In this document: one piece after another, positions 53,401 to 64,000 of the stretch
Position numbering within the stretch: the stretch's first letter is position 1
How the letters are laid out: the number at the start of each line of letters is the position of its first letter
Assembly: GCA_963678705.1 (NCBI GenBank)
Contig: OY783203.1
Span: forward strand, 38,564,347 to 38,628,346
Source of the DNA: Panorpa germanica
Taxonomy: Eukaryota > Arthropoda > Insecta > Mecoptera > Panorpidae
Reading direction: 5' to 3'
DNA: 64,000 nt
Translations under genes and position numbers: made by a program
The notes under the pieces: generated by a model
Seen by the model: the letters and a program-made list of their open reading frames with translations, nothing else
Database searches by the model: none
What the model was told of the DNA's origin: nothing

Positions 53401-55105
53401 TTCTTATACAAAATGTATAAATTTTAGAACATATTTTAGAACCAGGTATTTAAAAAATTCAAATCCTAATATAATAATTTTCATAACATACACATTTTGT
53501 ATAAGTGCAATAAGTTTAATTGTTTAACAAATTTAGACAAAAATTAGTAACTGCTTCTTAATTTTAATACGCATTTGTCTATTAAATCTGTATTAAAATT
53601 AAGAACATTTTTAACAGTGTAGTGTATATCTATTTAATCGCAACCAGTATCAATAACAGATGATTAATTATATGTCAAAGTAAATAAAGGCAACAGTTTT
53701 TTGAATAAGAAACATCTTTGATATTAGCTTCTTAGAAATTTAGCAACATCGATAATTATTTTCATCATAATTATCGATGTATTATTTCGAATTTAAGAAA
53801 CATAAACATCGATGTTTTGTTTCGTTTTTAAACCCTAAACCAGAATCCCTAAATGCGGGCTGTATGGCTGTCGGCTGTACCCAATAATAAATTGGTCGAG
53901 TGCTTAAATTATGAATACGATATACCCGTTCTATACAATGTGGTATACAATAGAAAACAAAATGTAAAATGACTAGCTGATGACGGCTTGTAAACTGATA
54001 TTTTACTGCTTATAACACTTTGATTTTTGATTAATTTAATGATAATTAATTTTTGTTCAATATATATATATGACTATATGTATATTTAATATATAACATA
54101 AATATATATGTATTTATAATTAAATTACTCATATATTCAACTAAATATAAACAAACATAAAATATTGGATACTAATTACCAAATAATAAACAATGCTGAT
54201 TGGGTGTTTGTTATATATTTATCTAACAAAAGTGTATTTTGCAATTATAATGAGTTTCATAGATTGATGCTTTCAGAAAACTATCACATTCATTAATTTG
54301 ACGTTATTAATTAATAGCAAGCAATATTAAATTCAATTTCTATTTCCGGTAATAAATGTCATTTTATAACATTAGTAGACGACGTCCATGCTTTTTCAAC
54401 TAAAACTTTATTCTAATAATCTGATAATTTAAAGTAATATGTCAAAGAATATTTATCTATTTCTTTTAATAGTTTGAATTCGTCCATCTTGTACAGAAAA
54501 CAACAGCAGTCTGCATTCTGACTGAGCCTGCATACCGCGTACAAGTCGCATCGCACTGTTACAGCACCGACCCGTGTGCGAGCTTGATGGAAAATGTATT
54601 GAGCAGCAACCGATCGACATATTACAGATATTTTATATTTTCAATATATATGTATCTGTACAGTATAGAAACCATTTTCAGAGCTATACAAGTGGCTATA
54701 TAAATGTTACGTAAATGATACGATTGTGTTTGCAAAGTCTAGATATCATAATAAGAAAAAGGTAAGGTACTATATTCATTTAATGGTAAAAATAGGATTA
54801 TGTTTCATGCAATATAATTGTCAGTAAATAGGGCATCGTTTTCTTTAGTCATTTTGCAATAGAACAAAAAAAGATCAAGCTGTAGTAACCAAAAGTTAGG
54901 AAAATAAATGCGAAACGAAACATTTAATCGTTATTAAAAAATGTCAAAATAAAGTAAATACATTGCTAATGTTGACTATTAAGAACTCAAACGTTCAATA
55001 ATTTTTTAATTATTCACAATCTATTAAAAAAATAATTAAAATGGACAATCATACGTCATTTTTAAAATACGCGATACAATTAATTAGCACAATTTAATCA
55101 ATTAT
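53401..55105. other. unassigned; GC-richer island 54485-54620; hairpin 53746-53780
   Basis: ACATCGATAATTA / TAATTATCGATGT form a perfect 13-bp hairpin with a 9-bp loop. The island near 54485-54620 (GAGCCTGCATACCGCGTACA, GCACCGACCCGTGTGCGAGC) is far less AT-rich than its surroundings but has no recognised protein or RNA. Confidence 0.35.
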
Positions 55106-55310
55106 TTATTTTTTTAACGTCGACCTATTTTCGATACTGAGGAGAGTCCTATCACCTCCTACAATTATGGCATAAAATCACCATCAGTCATAAGTAATAT
55201 GCTTATGAGAGCAATTATTCAAAATAATTTTGATAACAACAAAACCCAGAAAATATACCGCTGCTCCGATGATCGAATCCGAAGAAAAATCTGTTAGGCG
55301 TTCTAACAAT
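55106..55310 (-). mobile_element. tRNA-derived SINE, reversed, nearly full length
   Basis: TTTTTTAACGTCGACCTATT, GTCCTATCACCTCCTACAAT, ACAAAACCCAGAAAATATAC, CTCCGATGATCGAATCCGAA. The 5' end beyond the B-box has diverged. Confidence 0.6.
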
Positions 55311-55325
55311 ATAATCTCTTATGTG

Positions 55326-55666
55326 GTGTTCACATGTTCGTCTTCGGGTCCGATTATTCGGCTTTTGTGTATGAAGCTGCATGTGTGGACACAAAGTTCG
55401 TGCTCATAGGGCATTTGAAATTCGTATAGGAAGGAAAGCATTTTCGGTTAAGTCGAATAAATCAATATTAAAAAAAATAAGTTCAACTCTTATTTTATTT
55501 AAACAAATGTGAAAAGTTTAGGCGAATGTTCGGGTGTTGAATATTTCCCATTTTTTAAAAACAAGAGTGGACAGGTAGATAGTTCACCGAATGAGACAGC
55601 ACGCCCATTTGATCTCCAATAATCGGCAAACAGCACACAATCGAATATGCATATGTGAACATGGCC
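55326..55666. mobile_element. palindromic element, GTTCACAT ends
   Basis: Left GTGTTCACATGTTCGTCTTC then CCGATTATTCGGC. Right, reversed, GGCCATGTTCACATATGCAT then GCCGATTATTGG. Imperfect inverted ends enclose about 340 bp. Related ends occur at 25660-25800. No target duplication assigned. Confidence 0.45.
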
Positions 55667-56389
55667 TTAAATCCTATTACGTTTATACGCTTCTTCCTTC
55701 GAATTTGCTCCAGGAGATGGAGCATGCAACGACCATTGCCATTGCACAAAATTTGTTCTGTTCACAGCGGTAGGAAGTAGCCGCAGTGACAATATGCGCC
55801 CCGCATTGATCAGTAGTAGCATTGACGTGTAGCTCGGCTGCTGTGGATTCCAGCACCGAAATATTTTCTAAGACACTTTGACATAAGTTAAAATGTAATA
55901 ATTCGATGTTGTTAGTGACAGGACTCGTAAAAATATTTATAGAGAATAGATAGATTGCGTTGAATTATATTGTTGTATGCAGCATTATCACACTGGGATG
56001 TTAGTCAATAGGTAAAATAGGTTATTTGACAAAGTCCCGACCAAGAAGAACCCCTAAAACTTGCTCTAAGAATTTATACGGGATATAATAGAATCTGAGA
56101 TTATGTAAAGAGGTTATCACTGAATTATTATATAAATTTAAGGAAGATATAATTAAGGTGACCAATCGAACTTCATTTGGGAGTAATATATTTTTGTAAG
56201 TATTGAAAAGAAAGAAAATAAAATTTAAAAAAAAATCACAATAGTAGTAACAGTCTATCATCTACAATAAATTTTCTAAAAGCATAGCTCATTTCTCATA
56301 TTAAACTGATATTAACAAAATGTCAAAATGCATCAGTGCCGAACCATGGTGCATGTGAGAGATGCGATTGCATCAAGTGTCGAGATTTA
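55667..56389. other. unassigned sequence
   Basis: 55780-55860 is GC-richer (GTAGCCGCAGTGACAATATG, TAGCTCGGCTGCTGTGGATT). No gene recognised. Confidence 0.35.
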
Positions 56390-56750
56390 GGTCGTCTGCA
56401 CACGGGTCGACCAATTGCAAACTAGCCGCACACTGAAGTTTCCAACGAAAACGAAAAACGAGTCGTGTTTCGTGACTCTATAGAATTTTTAACAATAGCA
56501 TAATAGGGGATTTTATTGTGTCGTATTATGAGGTATTTGTAAAATGTATTTGTCATGATGTTCATCATCAAAAGCATGCAACGTAATTGCCCTGTGACCT
56601 AGAAACATAGTCGCTCAAAACCAATTTCAAATCAGTTTTATTTCATTCGAGATTGTGCGCTCTCTCACTAACAACACAGTTGCATTCTCATTCGGTTCAA
56701 GCAGATTCGGTGCTCGTGTTTGTAATCAGTCAACCCATGTGCTCACGGCC
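56390..56750. mobile_element. miniature inverted-repeat element, GGYCGT..GCACAYGGGT ends
   Basis: Left GGTCGTCTGCACACGGGTCG then ACCAATTGCAAAC. Right, reversed, GGCCGTGAGCACATGGGTTG then ACTGATTACAAAC. Arms of about 33 bp match at roughly 24 positions. The 361-bp interior has no transposase. Flanks TTA and TGA give at most a weak 3-bp target, so the superfamily is open. Confidence 0.6.
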
Positions 56751-57859
56751 TGAGGAAGCGCCAAACTATAAAAAGGAGGCACCTACTGTAATTTTATTTT
56801 AGTGTATACTATTTTAAATCTCGCATCTTCTATATGTTTCTTTCGGATCGCCCCTATCCTAAATTCTAAGATATAATAAAACGTTCTTCTAAAACCCTTT
56901 GGCAACAGTTGTTATTATAAAATCCACTCACAAAATATTAGTATGTATACAAAGCCAACGGGAATAAAGTTGTTATACGGGTACAGCAATATGAATTATA
57001 GCGGGAATAGAGTATAGGAATAGTAACTGCCACCGCTGCGTTTGCGGCATGTGAAACCTCCTAATTTAATAGTTAAAACGATCTGTATGCTCACATACCT
57101 GAGAGGCACGTTCCTTCAGATCCATAATTCAGATAACGAACATATTTTTCTAACAGGAAAACATGCAACCAGGAATCCACGAATTAACAGGAATCTAGTA
57201 AAAAGAATACGTTTGAACAAACACCGACCGACACACACCGAGTTTCATATTTTTTTAAAATAGGGGTTTTAACTTCTTCTTTTGGAATCAAAATGTTAGT
57301 AAACACATACTAACACAGTTGTAAAATAAGTTGATAATAATTCTCTTTTACATGATCTTTTGTAGCACTAGTTACACCAAGCCACAGTTGGAAAAAAAAT
57401 GTTTGTTGAGTACACAAAGTAATTATTAACTGATAAAGAATTTTATTTTTGTAGAATATGAAACAATGTACTTGGTAGAAATTGTAAAAAGAAGTAAACA
57501 AAAAACAATATCAAACGAACGAGAACCATGTATATGTGTTAGTTAGTGTTATGTAGTACATATATAGTCGTAGTATAATAATTATGATGGTTCGGTGCTT
57601 ACTACAATTGAAATGGTTACTTTGATATGTTGGCCCCTGTTAGTGATATTGCAATGGGTTTAGAAGCAGCGTAATGTTGTTCACCGTATATATTATACCA
57701 ACACCCTGTAGATACGAGTATACGCTATACTGAAAGTGGATTTAAATGCAGGGGTAGATAACCTAAATCAAAATCCAAAAATTTAAATATTGTCGAATAA
57801 ACTTACGATCGAAATAACCTCGGTGATCTAAGTGTTTTTAATTTAACATGTGTCCGGCT
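56751..57859. other. unassigned sequence
   Basis: No gene. ACCAACACCCTGTAGATA near 57699 reads, reversed, TACAGGGTGTTGG, a possible element end. A 73-codon frame (57042-57263) has no recognised domain. Confidence 0.35.
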
Positions 57860-58250
57860 ATAGAAAATGTTGTTGACTGATCAGACCACAAGGTAATTCT
57901 AAGGTTCCTTTTCTGCTTATTGTATAGAAATTGTCTAACAGTGCATTTTTACATTTGTTAGCTTATTATAAGCTGATTCCCCAGTTTATTTTCTACTTAT
58001 CATATAAAAATTGTCTTGCAGTGCAGTTTTACACTTATCGCTGGCTTGCCATATGAGAATTCCAAGGTTAATTTTTTACTTATCTAGCAGTGCAGTTTCA
58101 CTAGCTTCTTGCAGTAGAGCTTTACATTTATTAACTTGCTACAAGCTAATTCCAACGGTTATTTTCTATTTCTTGCATAGAAGTTGTCTTGCGGTACACT
58201 TTCACACTTGTCAGCTTACTACAAGCTAATTAAAGTGTTACATTTTCTAT
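57860..58250 (+). repeat. about 80-bp tandem repeat, 4-5 degraded units
   Basis: The consensus unit is near TAGAAATTGTCTTGCAGTGC, AGTTTTACACTTGTTAGCTT, ACTACAAGCTAATTCCAAGG, TTTATTTTCTACTTATC. Units are diverged and of unequal length. Single units occur at 49928-49985 reversed and 59507-59585. Several short frames across it are by-products. Confidence 0.7.
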
Positions 58251-59506
58251 CTGAGAATAAGGACCTTGTTTTTATTTATAAAAATATCAGTTTCATTATT
58301 ATATATTTTGCGATATACTTGTAAAACATAATTATTATTCAGTTATAATCAATTAATCAGTGCTGAAGTGAATATTGAAGGTCCAACAAGGATGGAGGAG
58401 CTAACCTATTATTGGACATAAAATATAAATTTAAAGACTTTGTCTTTGAAGTAAACATAAGACAAGAGACAGAAACGAAAGAGAAAGATAAGAGTTGTGA
58501 AAGTGACAATGAGTGGTCATTAATTAATTTTAGGTACCATATCTTCATTTAGGCACCACATCTTCATCACCCACTTATTTTCGTTTCGTTTCATTTTCGT
58601 GAATCTCGTAATCTTAATTTACTTATGTTGTGATTTCTTCAAACATTAGAAAAAGAACCATATATCTACACATGCGTATTTGCCTATTCCTACACTTTGC
58701 CGATTGTTAGATTCATGCGCCTTGATGTGTTTTATTTACCACTACTACAGCGAAGACATTCGTGGTCGTGTACGAATACATGAATCTTGCTCTGTGAACA
58801 CGAACTACGAGTATGTGTGCAATCATGGGTTTTCGTACCATGAATATTGAGAATTCGTTCTCTAATACCATATATGGACATAAAGTTACGAATATAATCA
58901 GTAAGAATCCTTCCTAAACATATCTCATACTATTTTTGATGATTATTTTTACTAATATTCATTGTCATTATATTATACACGTCACAATCATTAATCACAC
59001 AACAACTAACATATGCCCTTGGAAAGTTTTCTTACAGCAATGAATGTTATCGATTTATTGATTAATTTAAGGTGTAGAAATTGTTTGAAGCCTCTGTAAA
59101 AGGGCAAGATCAGAATAAAGTATGTGCGAGGGGTAGAATAGGTTTTGGTATATGGTAGATCGTTCTTTTAAACGATATTTGTGTGTGTCCCTGTGGCTTT
59201 TGTTCGTTTCCCATTACCCGTATGCCTCCATCTGTTCCATAGGGATGCTAGAGCTAGGGGATGCTAGGGGTTACCAAAAATGCAATACTCTACTCTGTAT
59301 ATTTGAAAACTAAGGGTACCAAATTTAAAGAATTTATATTATTTCGTTTTTGTAAAACTTTACACACAATTAACTAATAGTCTACAGGGATGTACTCGTC
59401 TTAAGGGTATTTGGGGTGAAATTGATTTTTATATTACTTTGAATAGTAGAATTAACTTCTAATTTATATGTAGAATAAATAATTTTTTTATTGTGCTATC
59501 ATACAG
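58251..59506. other. unassigned; palindromic stretch 58735-58880
   Basis: 58735-58880 (ATTCGTGGTCGTGTACGAAT, CTCTGTGAACACGAACTACG, TACCATGAATATTGAGAATT) shares text with the GTTCACAT palindromic family. The rest shows no gene. Confidence 0.35.
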
Positions 59507-59585
59507 GTAGAAAATTATCTAGCATTGCAAGTTTCACATGTACTAGAGCTACAAGGTAATTCCAAGGTTTAATTTCTATCTGGAC
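59507..59585 (+). repeat. single unit of the 80-bp tandem repeat
   Basis: GTAGAAAATTATCTAGCATT, GCAAGTTTCACATGTACTAG and TAATTCCAAGGTTTAATTTC match the unit at 57860-58250, including the junction between units. Confidence 0.6.
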
Positions 59586-59627
59586 AGTATTATAATGTTT
59601 TTTTTTGTATTTGTTGAGTATTATAAT

Positions 59628-60064
59628 GAGCCTTTTACACGATCAGATCAGATTCAGACGAACTGTACGTTTATCGTATGTGTAAACACTAAAATCTGAA
59701 TGGCCTGAGAGTATAGGAAGAATATAGAGTCTTTTAATCTTGGACGCATCGTGTGGTCGATGGAACTAAGTGTGTCCAATGTTATGTGTCCAACGTTCAC
59801 GTTGGAAGAAGTTCGGGCTGTTGTCGGTCTTTTGACCCGTGTCAAAAGAGATTTTTCTACCCCTACCACACACTTTATCCGTATGTCATGCACTGCTGCA
59901 CGAATCGTTCAACAAAGGAAGGTTTTATACTTTCAGTTTTGTTTATTTACTTGAAAGTGTTTGTTAAACAGTGTCAGTGTTAAATTAATAATTTCAATGA
60001 ATTAATAAAATAAATAAATCAATCGGATCAAACATTCGTTCCACCGTGTAGTACCGTTAAAGGC
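59628..60064. mobile_element. possible inverted-repeat element, GCCTTT ends
   Basis: Left GAGCCTTTTACACGATCAGA; right, reversed, GCCTTTAACGGTACTACACG. Just outside lies GAATCAAACGTTCACCGCAT, a near direct repeat of the inner GGATCAAACATTCGTTCCAC. Short overlapping frames on both strands (near 59654-59983) have no recognised domain. Confidence 0.4.
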
Positions 60065-61150
60065 AAACATTGAATCAAACGTTCACCGCATCGTTTTGTG
60101 GCGGCTTTACTATGGCACCGTCAAACTACACATTGTCTAATAATATTACCATATTTACAGATATCTTGTAAAACTATTGAAGCCATCCGACAAAAAAGAT
60201 AACATCAAAAGATAATTACAGAGCGCCATGACAAATGAATGACCCGAATTAATATTTAACCTGATCAACATTAAAAAATATAAATTAAAAAAATGACTAG
60301 GCGAATATGCCCTTCGATGTTATAAACGAAAACATTATTCGTTATTATCATTATTTTTGAACTGCCTGAATTCATAATAATTAATTTGATTTTATACTTT
60401 GTTATACTTGAAATAAAGAATAACATTTCTGATACGTATCTTACCCCTTAAATCCGTAAATGAATAATTTTCACGCATATTAAAAATTCACAAGTTATTG
60501 TGAACGTGATGAATTTAAATGCCAACGATTCGATGAGTTTTGCCAGCAATTAAGTCATTGTTAAAACTTAGTTGAACCATTTAATTGATTTTTAGGGCTT
60601 ATGGAACCTTATGAATAAATATATGACACACTTGACCCGCAGGGCCAAGGGCTCCCGTGGATTTCATCAGGATTCTGAACAGAATCAGGAATGGGGGAAA
60701 ATAAGGGAGATATAGTCCCCCTATGACTATCCCACTGTGTTATTATATATTATAATCGATGTCCTTAAAATTTGATCAGCAGATGTGTCACAGAATGCAT
60801 TAAAAGTATAAGCTGTGGGTCGTAATAATGAAATGCAATTTTATATGCACATAAAATCACTCGTAGGATGGATATCACGTGATCAAAGTGAATCACGTAC
60901 GTGTATATATTTTGTATTAGGATTAAAATAAAGTTATTTTTTAAGTTTTAAGGTAAATTTATGACTACATTGTATAAAATAGTGAATATAACTTAATCGG
61001 AAATTATATTTCATTTTGTGTGAACTTAAAGGACATTTATGGCCAGTGACGTAGAATATTTTGTAGAAATATTCCTACAATGCGAATAAGAATGCTAAGA
61101 ATATTAATTATGATTATCGGTATTGCACTTAAGGTTCCGCGGTTTATGGT
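60065..61150. other. unassigned sequence
   Basis: No gene. GATTCTGAACAGAATC (60672) is a perfect 16-bp hairpin/palindrome with a 2-bp centre, and CACGTACGTG lies near 60894. A/T-rich otherwise. Confidence 0.35.
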
Positions 61151-61335
61151 TCATCCATAAATTACGTCACACATGGTATTTTAATGCCACCTTTCTTATT
61201 GTCACACATTGTCATATTTTGAAAAAAAAACAAATTTTTAGACATGTTTTTAAGGTTTTCTCGTTTTACGTCTTGTCGCACTTTGTAGACCGCCTCGCCT
61301 CCCTCTCCCTCTTACGTGACATTATTAATGGATGG
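61151..61335. mobile_element. ACGTCA family miniature element, copy 3
   Basis: Left TTCATCCATAAATTACGTCA; right, reversed, ACCATCCATTAATAATGTCA. The interior has TTATTGTCACACATTGTCAT and GCCTCGCCTCCCTCTCCCTC. This is the canonical order of the arthropod repeat, about 185 bp. Confidence 0.6.
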
Positions 61336-61711
61336 TTTTACCACTGAACAATAGTCACCATTCAGTGTAAATTTGTCACAAATATTTAAAAAAAATGTTG
61401 CACCTTGTTTCAAATAGGAACTCAAAAACGAAATTATTCTGCTCATTTTGGTTTAGATCAAAAACGGTACTGTGATTTTACTTTGATTATCTTTAATTAC
61501 AAAAGTACGTTTCTGTTTTCGTGTATCATAATGAAAAACTGGTATAAAAATCTTTTTTTGTTATACTATTGTATATTATGTATTCTAATATGTATCATGT
61601 TCTTATTTTATAAAAAAAAAAATACTAAAATATATGAGGACGTTTTCTACTTTAATAATTTCTCCGCAAGTAGAAAATTTTCTTGCCTATCATTGATCCC
61701 ATAATGCTTTG
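61336..61711. other. unassigned sequence
   Basis: A 99-codon frame (61405-61704) is very rich in I, F, L, Y and K, as expected of AT-rich noncoding DNA. I do not call it a gene. Confidence 0.4.
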
Positions 61712-61920
61712 TCAACATACAAAATCCAGATTTTTCTATTGTTTTGAAAATCACAGAATACAGTCACTAAAACTAATATAACTCGTAAACTAATGAAGGG
61801 AATGTCATGAAATTTTAAGATATATCGTGTGAAGGTAGTTACTATTTAAATATCATATGGATTTGTCAATATTTGCGCCATCTATATGTCATCCTACAAA
61901 CTTATTGAGTGATGTGTTAT
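61712..61920 (+). mobile_element. TA-flanked miniature (CTCAATAAGTT family), left-truncated
   Basis: ATTGTTTTGAAAATCACAGA, CTCGTAAACTAATGAAGGGA, TTGCGCCATCTATATGTCAT and CCTACAAACTTATTGAGTGA match 43280-43527. The right end is intact; the left inverted repeat is absent. Confidence 0.65.
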
Positions 61921-63027
61921 AGTTAATAAAAAAACATTATACAAAAGTTAAGGAGGTACTGAACGTACAGTCAATGCAAAAAGTTTATACGAAATATATG
62001 AGAGATGAACAAATATTGAGACTGCAGCTTTGAAAATGATTTTTTATGCTTAATAATTAAAAAATTATCTATAATTAATGTCAAATTTATATTGATTCAA
62101 TTCAAACCCAAATGTAATATTTTTTAAAAGTAATAATAAATTTGACAACGTTACCGAAAGAAATGTATAATGATGTAAAACTTAGCTTAACTTTATTTAT
62201 TTCTTGGAGTATAATCTGGTTTTATTTTCGAATTGTTTTTATTTTATTATTTTCATAAAAAGGTATGCTTTTGATAATTTTTTTTTTATTAATTTCAAAA
62301 ATATTTGTTACATACAAGTACTTTTTGAAAGCCGTGTCACCATTTTTTCATAGTTAAAAGTTATATTATGTGATTTAAAAAAAAGAAAACTATAAACCAC
62401 AGGTCAGTAAAATTTTGAAACAGCATGTATTTTAACAATTTCCATAGATCCTCCAAATTTCACGTCATTTTCATCATTTACGTAAAGGTCTTATACCTAC
62501 TTAAAAAGAAATCCTTGAAAACGTATATTCTCCTTACGCCTTTGGCAGAACGTAAACCCTTAACTACGCCTTTGTGCCCTACACGACATGTATACAAAGT
62601 TTCGGAAAATAGTTGTTAGGCTCCATTTGGTACTTGTACTCTCATATAGGTTGAAATATGTAAATTTCAAAACTATATACGTATACCACTAGAAGTTGGC
62701 TTAAAACTTTATTTGTTTCAAAGATATTTTAAACTCAAACTCCACTTGCTTAAACTTTGAATATATATTACACTCGTATTTTTATGTAAGAAAATTGAAA
62801 TTAATAACAAACTTTATGTTATATTAACTAAAACATTTAGAACTAAATATTTGTTTTAATTTCTTACAAATTAATTATTTTAATTGTAAAGTTGTTTAAT
62901 AATGTATGAGTATGTTTAATAAATAAAGATTTGCATAAAATATTTATATTGGTTCGTTGTAGCAATCATTTAAATTGATAATAAAGAATAAAGTGTTTAA
63001 TAAATATTTATTATGTATTTTTTTAAA
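61921..63027. other. unassigned AT-rich sequence
   Basis: No gene or repeat boundary supported. Confidence 0.4.
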
Positions 63028-63143
63028 TTTGATTTATTTAACATTGGCCTACTTCCAATGCTGAGTTCCATCTTCGATCTTCAGACCAGAGTTATATTTT
63101 CTAGGTCTATTATTAAGTTACACTAATAAACTTATTAGGCATT
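63028..63143 (-). mobile_element. tRNA-derived SINE pieces, rearranged
   Basis: 63028-63070 is a reversed tail (TTTAACATTGGCCTACTTCC). It is followed by plus-strand middle text, GACCAGAGTTATATTTTCTA and ACTAATAAACTTATTAGGC. The two parts face each other, so this is either a rearrangement or two insertions. Confidence 0.5.
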
Positions 63144-63231
63144 AACATCTTAAAAACCGAAATACAATCAAATAATTCAATCCAATGATAAATTTGTATA
63201 AAACGATTTCTTATTTAATTTATTTAACGTA

Positions 63232-63469
63232 AGGCTCCATTCCCACACACTGAATTTTAGTGTTAATTTAAGGTTTTAACCCAAAATGTAAACTTCAGCT
63301 TGCGAAATATAAAGAAATAAAATTAATTATATTAAATATAATAATTTATATTAAATAAAGATAGTAATTATTACAAAATAATGTATATTACTGACGCATG
63401 ATTTCACAAGTTCAAAATTACATTTAGGGTTAAAACCTAAACTAAAAACAGCAAGTGGGAATGGGGCTT
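63232..63469. mobile_element. ATTCCCAC inverted-repeat element, 238 bp
   Basis: Left AGGCTCCATTCCCACACACT; right, reversed, AAGCCCCATTCCCACTTGCT. The arms continue with AGGTTTTAACCC then AAATGTAA on both sides. TA flanks lie at 63230-63231 and 63470-63471. It is a foldback miniature of the same end family as 35341 and 46583. Confidence 0.75.
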
Positions 63470-63804
63470 TATGCAACGCAAATGTACCTAACCGCACTCA
63501 TTTCACGCTTCGCTGGATATATTGAAATACAAGCCAAATGACTTGTAAATTTTAAAATGATCATTTTTTAATTGAAATAAAACCGAATGATAATGCTTTT
63601 GCCTGTTATGTCAAAGGGTGTTTTAGTGAAAAATGAATATTTCATTTAAATTATTCCATGGGTGACGGTTATTTAAATGCGTTTGTAATTTATAAATACA
63701 AAATAAATTACATTTTTAAGATAGACATAGCATATATATACACTATACCTGAGTGGTTTATTTTGAAAGTGGAGCAAGTCAATTTTTGTAGAAATGAAGA
63801 TAAT

Positions 63805-63885
63805 GATAAAGGGTATTCATTAATTATGTCACACGCAATGGGGACAGGGGTGTCATAATCTTCGCGACGTCACATTTAATTCAAA
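63805..63885. mobile_element. ACGTCA family fragment
   Basis: ATTCATTAATTATGTCACAC, GGGGACAGGGGTGTCATAAT and CGCGACGTCACATTTAATTC. It has the family left end but a shortened interior. Confidence 0.45.
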
Positions 63886-64000
63886 CGTAAAGTTACAAGT
63901 CGACATTATAAAATAGAAATAAAAAATTACTAAAAATCTAAACAAAAACAAGAGCAAATACATTATTATCCCAATTAAGACTACAAAAAAAAATCAAGAA

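Noticed and set aside
59654-59983. Overlapping frames on both strands near 59.7-60.0 kb
   Set aside because: They overlap each other, lack a domain, and lie inside a possible inverted-repeat element.
61405-61704. 99-codon plus-strand frame
   Set aside because: Its composition (I, F, L, Y, K, N) is what AT-rich noncoding DNA yields, with no recognisable motif.
1-64000. LTR retrovirus-like or Polinton-type elements
   Set aside because: No long terminal direct repeats, primer-binding site, or capsid, integrase or polymerase B motif was recognised by eye. A profile search could still find old fragments.

Overview
The window looks like arthropod, most likely insect, nuclear DNA from a transposon-rich intergenic region or a very long intron. 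By eye it is strongly AT-rich, it has no long open frame, and no multi-exon gene, rRNA, clean tRNA or CRISPR array could be recognised. The evidence for an arthropod is the mix of elements: hAT and Tc1/mariner-like miniatures, Jockey/I-type LINE 3' ends, a tRNA-derived SINE, and the widespread 'CCATAAATTACGTCACAC' and 'CTAGCTGTCCCGG' repeats. Species cannot be named from sequence alone.

The dominant component is a degraded tRNA-derived SINE family, about 230-300 bp, with roughly 19 recognisable pieces on both strands. Its head carries a polymerase III B-box (GGGTTCGATCCCCGG), the middle reads CCCAGAAAATATA and CTTATTAGGCAGTGG, and it ends GACGTTAAATAAATTAAATT. DNA transposons follow. Two hAT derivatives (36759-37193 and 48454-49008) keep the transposase C-terminus. 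One 850-bp hAT element (39839-40688) has a perfect 8-bp target duplication, CCCATATT, and another (30428-30947) has a decayed one. There are at least eight miniature inverted-repeat families, several with two to four copies here. LINE remnants lie at 5158-5540, 15668-16235, 37325-37432, 40715-40805, 45474-45743 and 53085-53400. Two of these have visible target-site duplications.

Layout: 1-8 kb holds a 9-bp minisatellite, mariner- and hAT-like miniatures, a LINE tail and a 29-bp tandem repeat. 8-17 kb holds hAT-like elements, the first CACACCAGAGA element, SINEs and a LINE fragment. 17-18 kb holds the only short frame that looks protein-like: 52 codons with a hydrophobic start and a DRDGDGIYD motif. 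20-31 kb is a nest of miniatures, the second CACACCAGAGA element in inverted orientation, and a hAT element. 33-49 kb holds SINEs, repeat pairs, hAT elements, (TA)n tracts and CCCAGTAAACA elements next to SINEs. 49-64 kb holds an 80-bp tandem repeat unit, a LINE fragment and several palindromic miniatures.

Nothing here works as an operon or pathway. All assignments rest on reading motifs, inverted repeats and target duplications by eye, with no database search.
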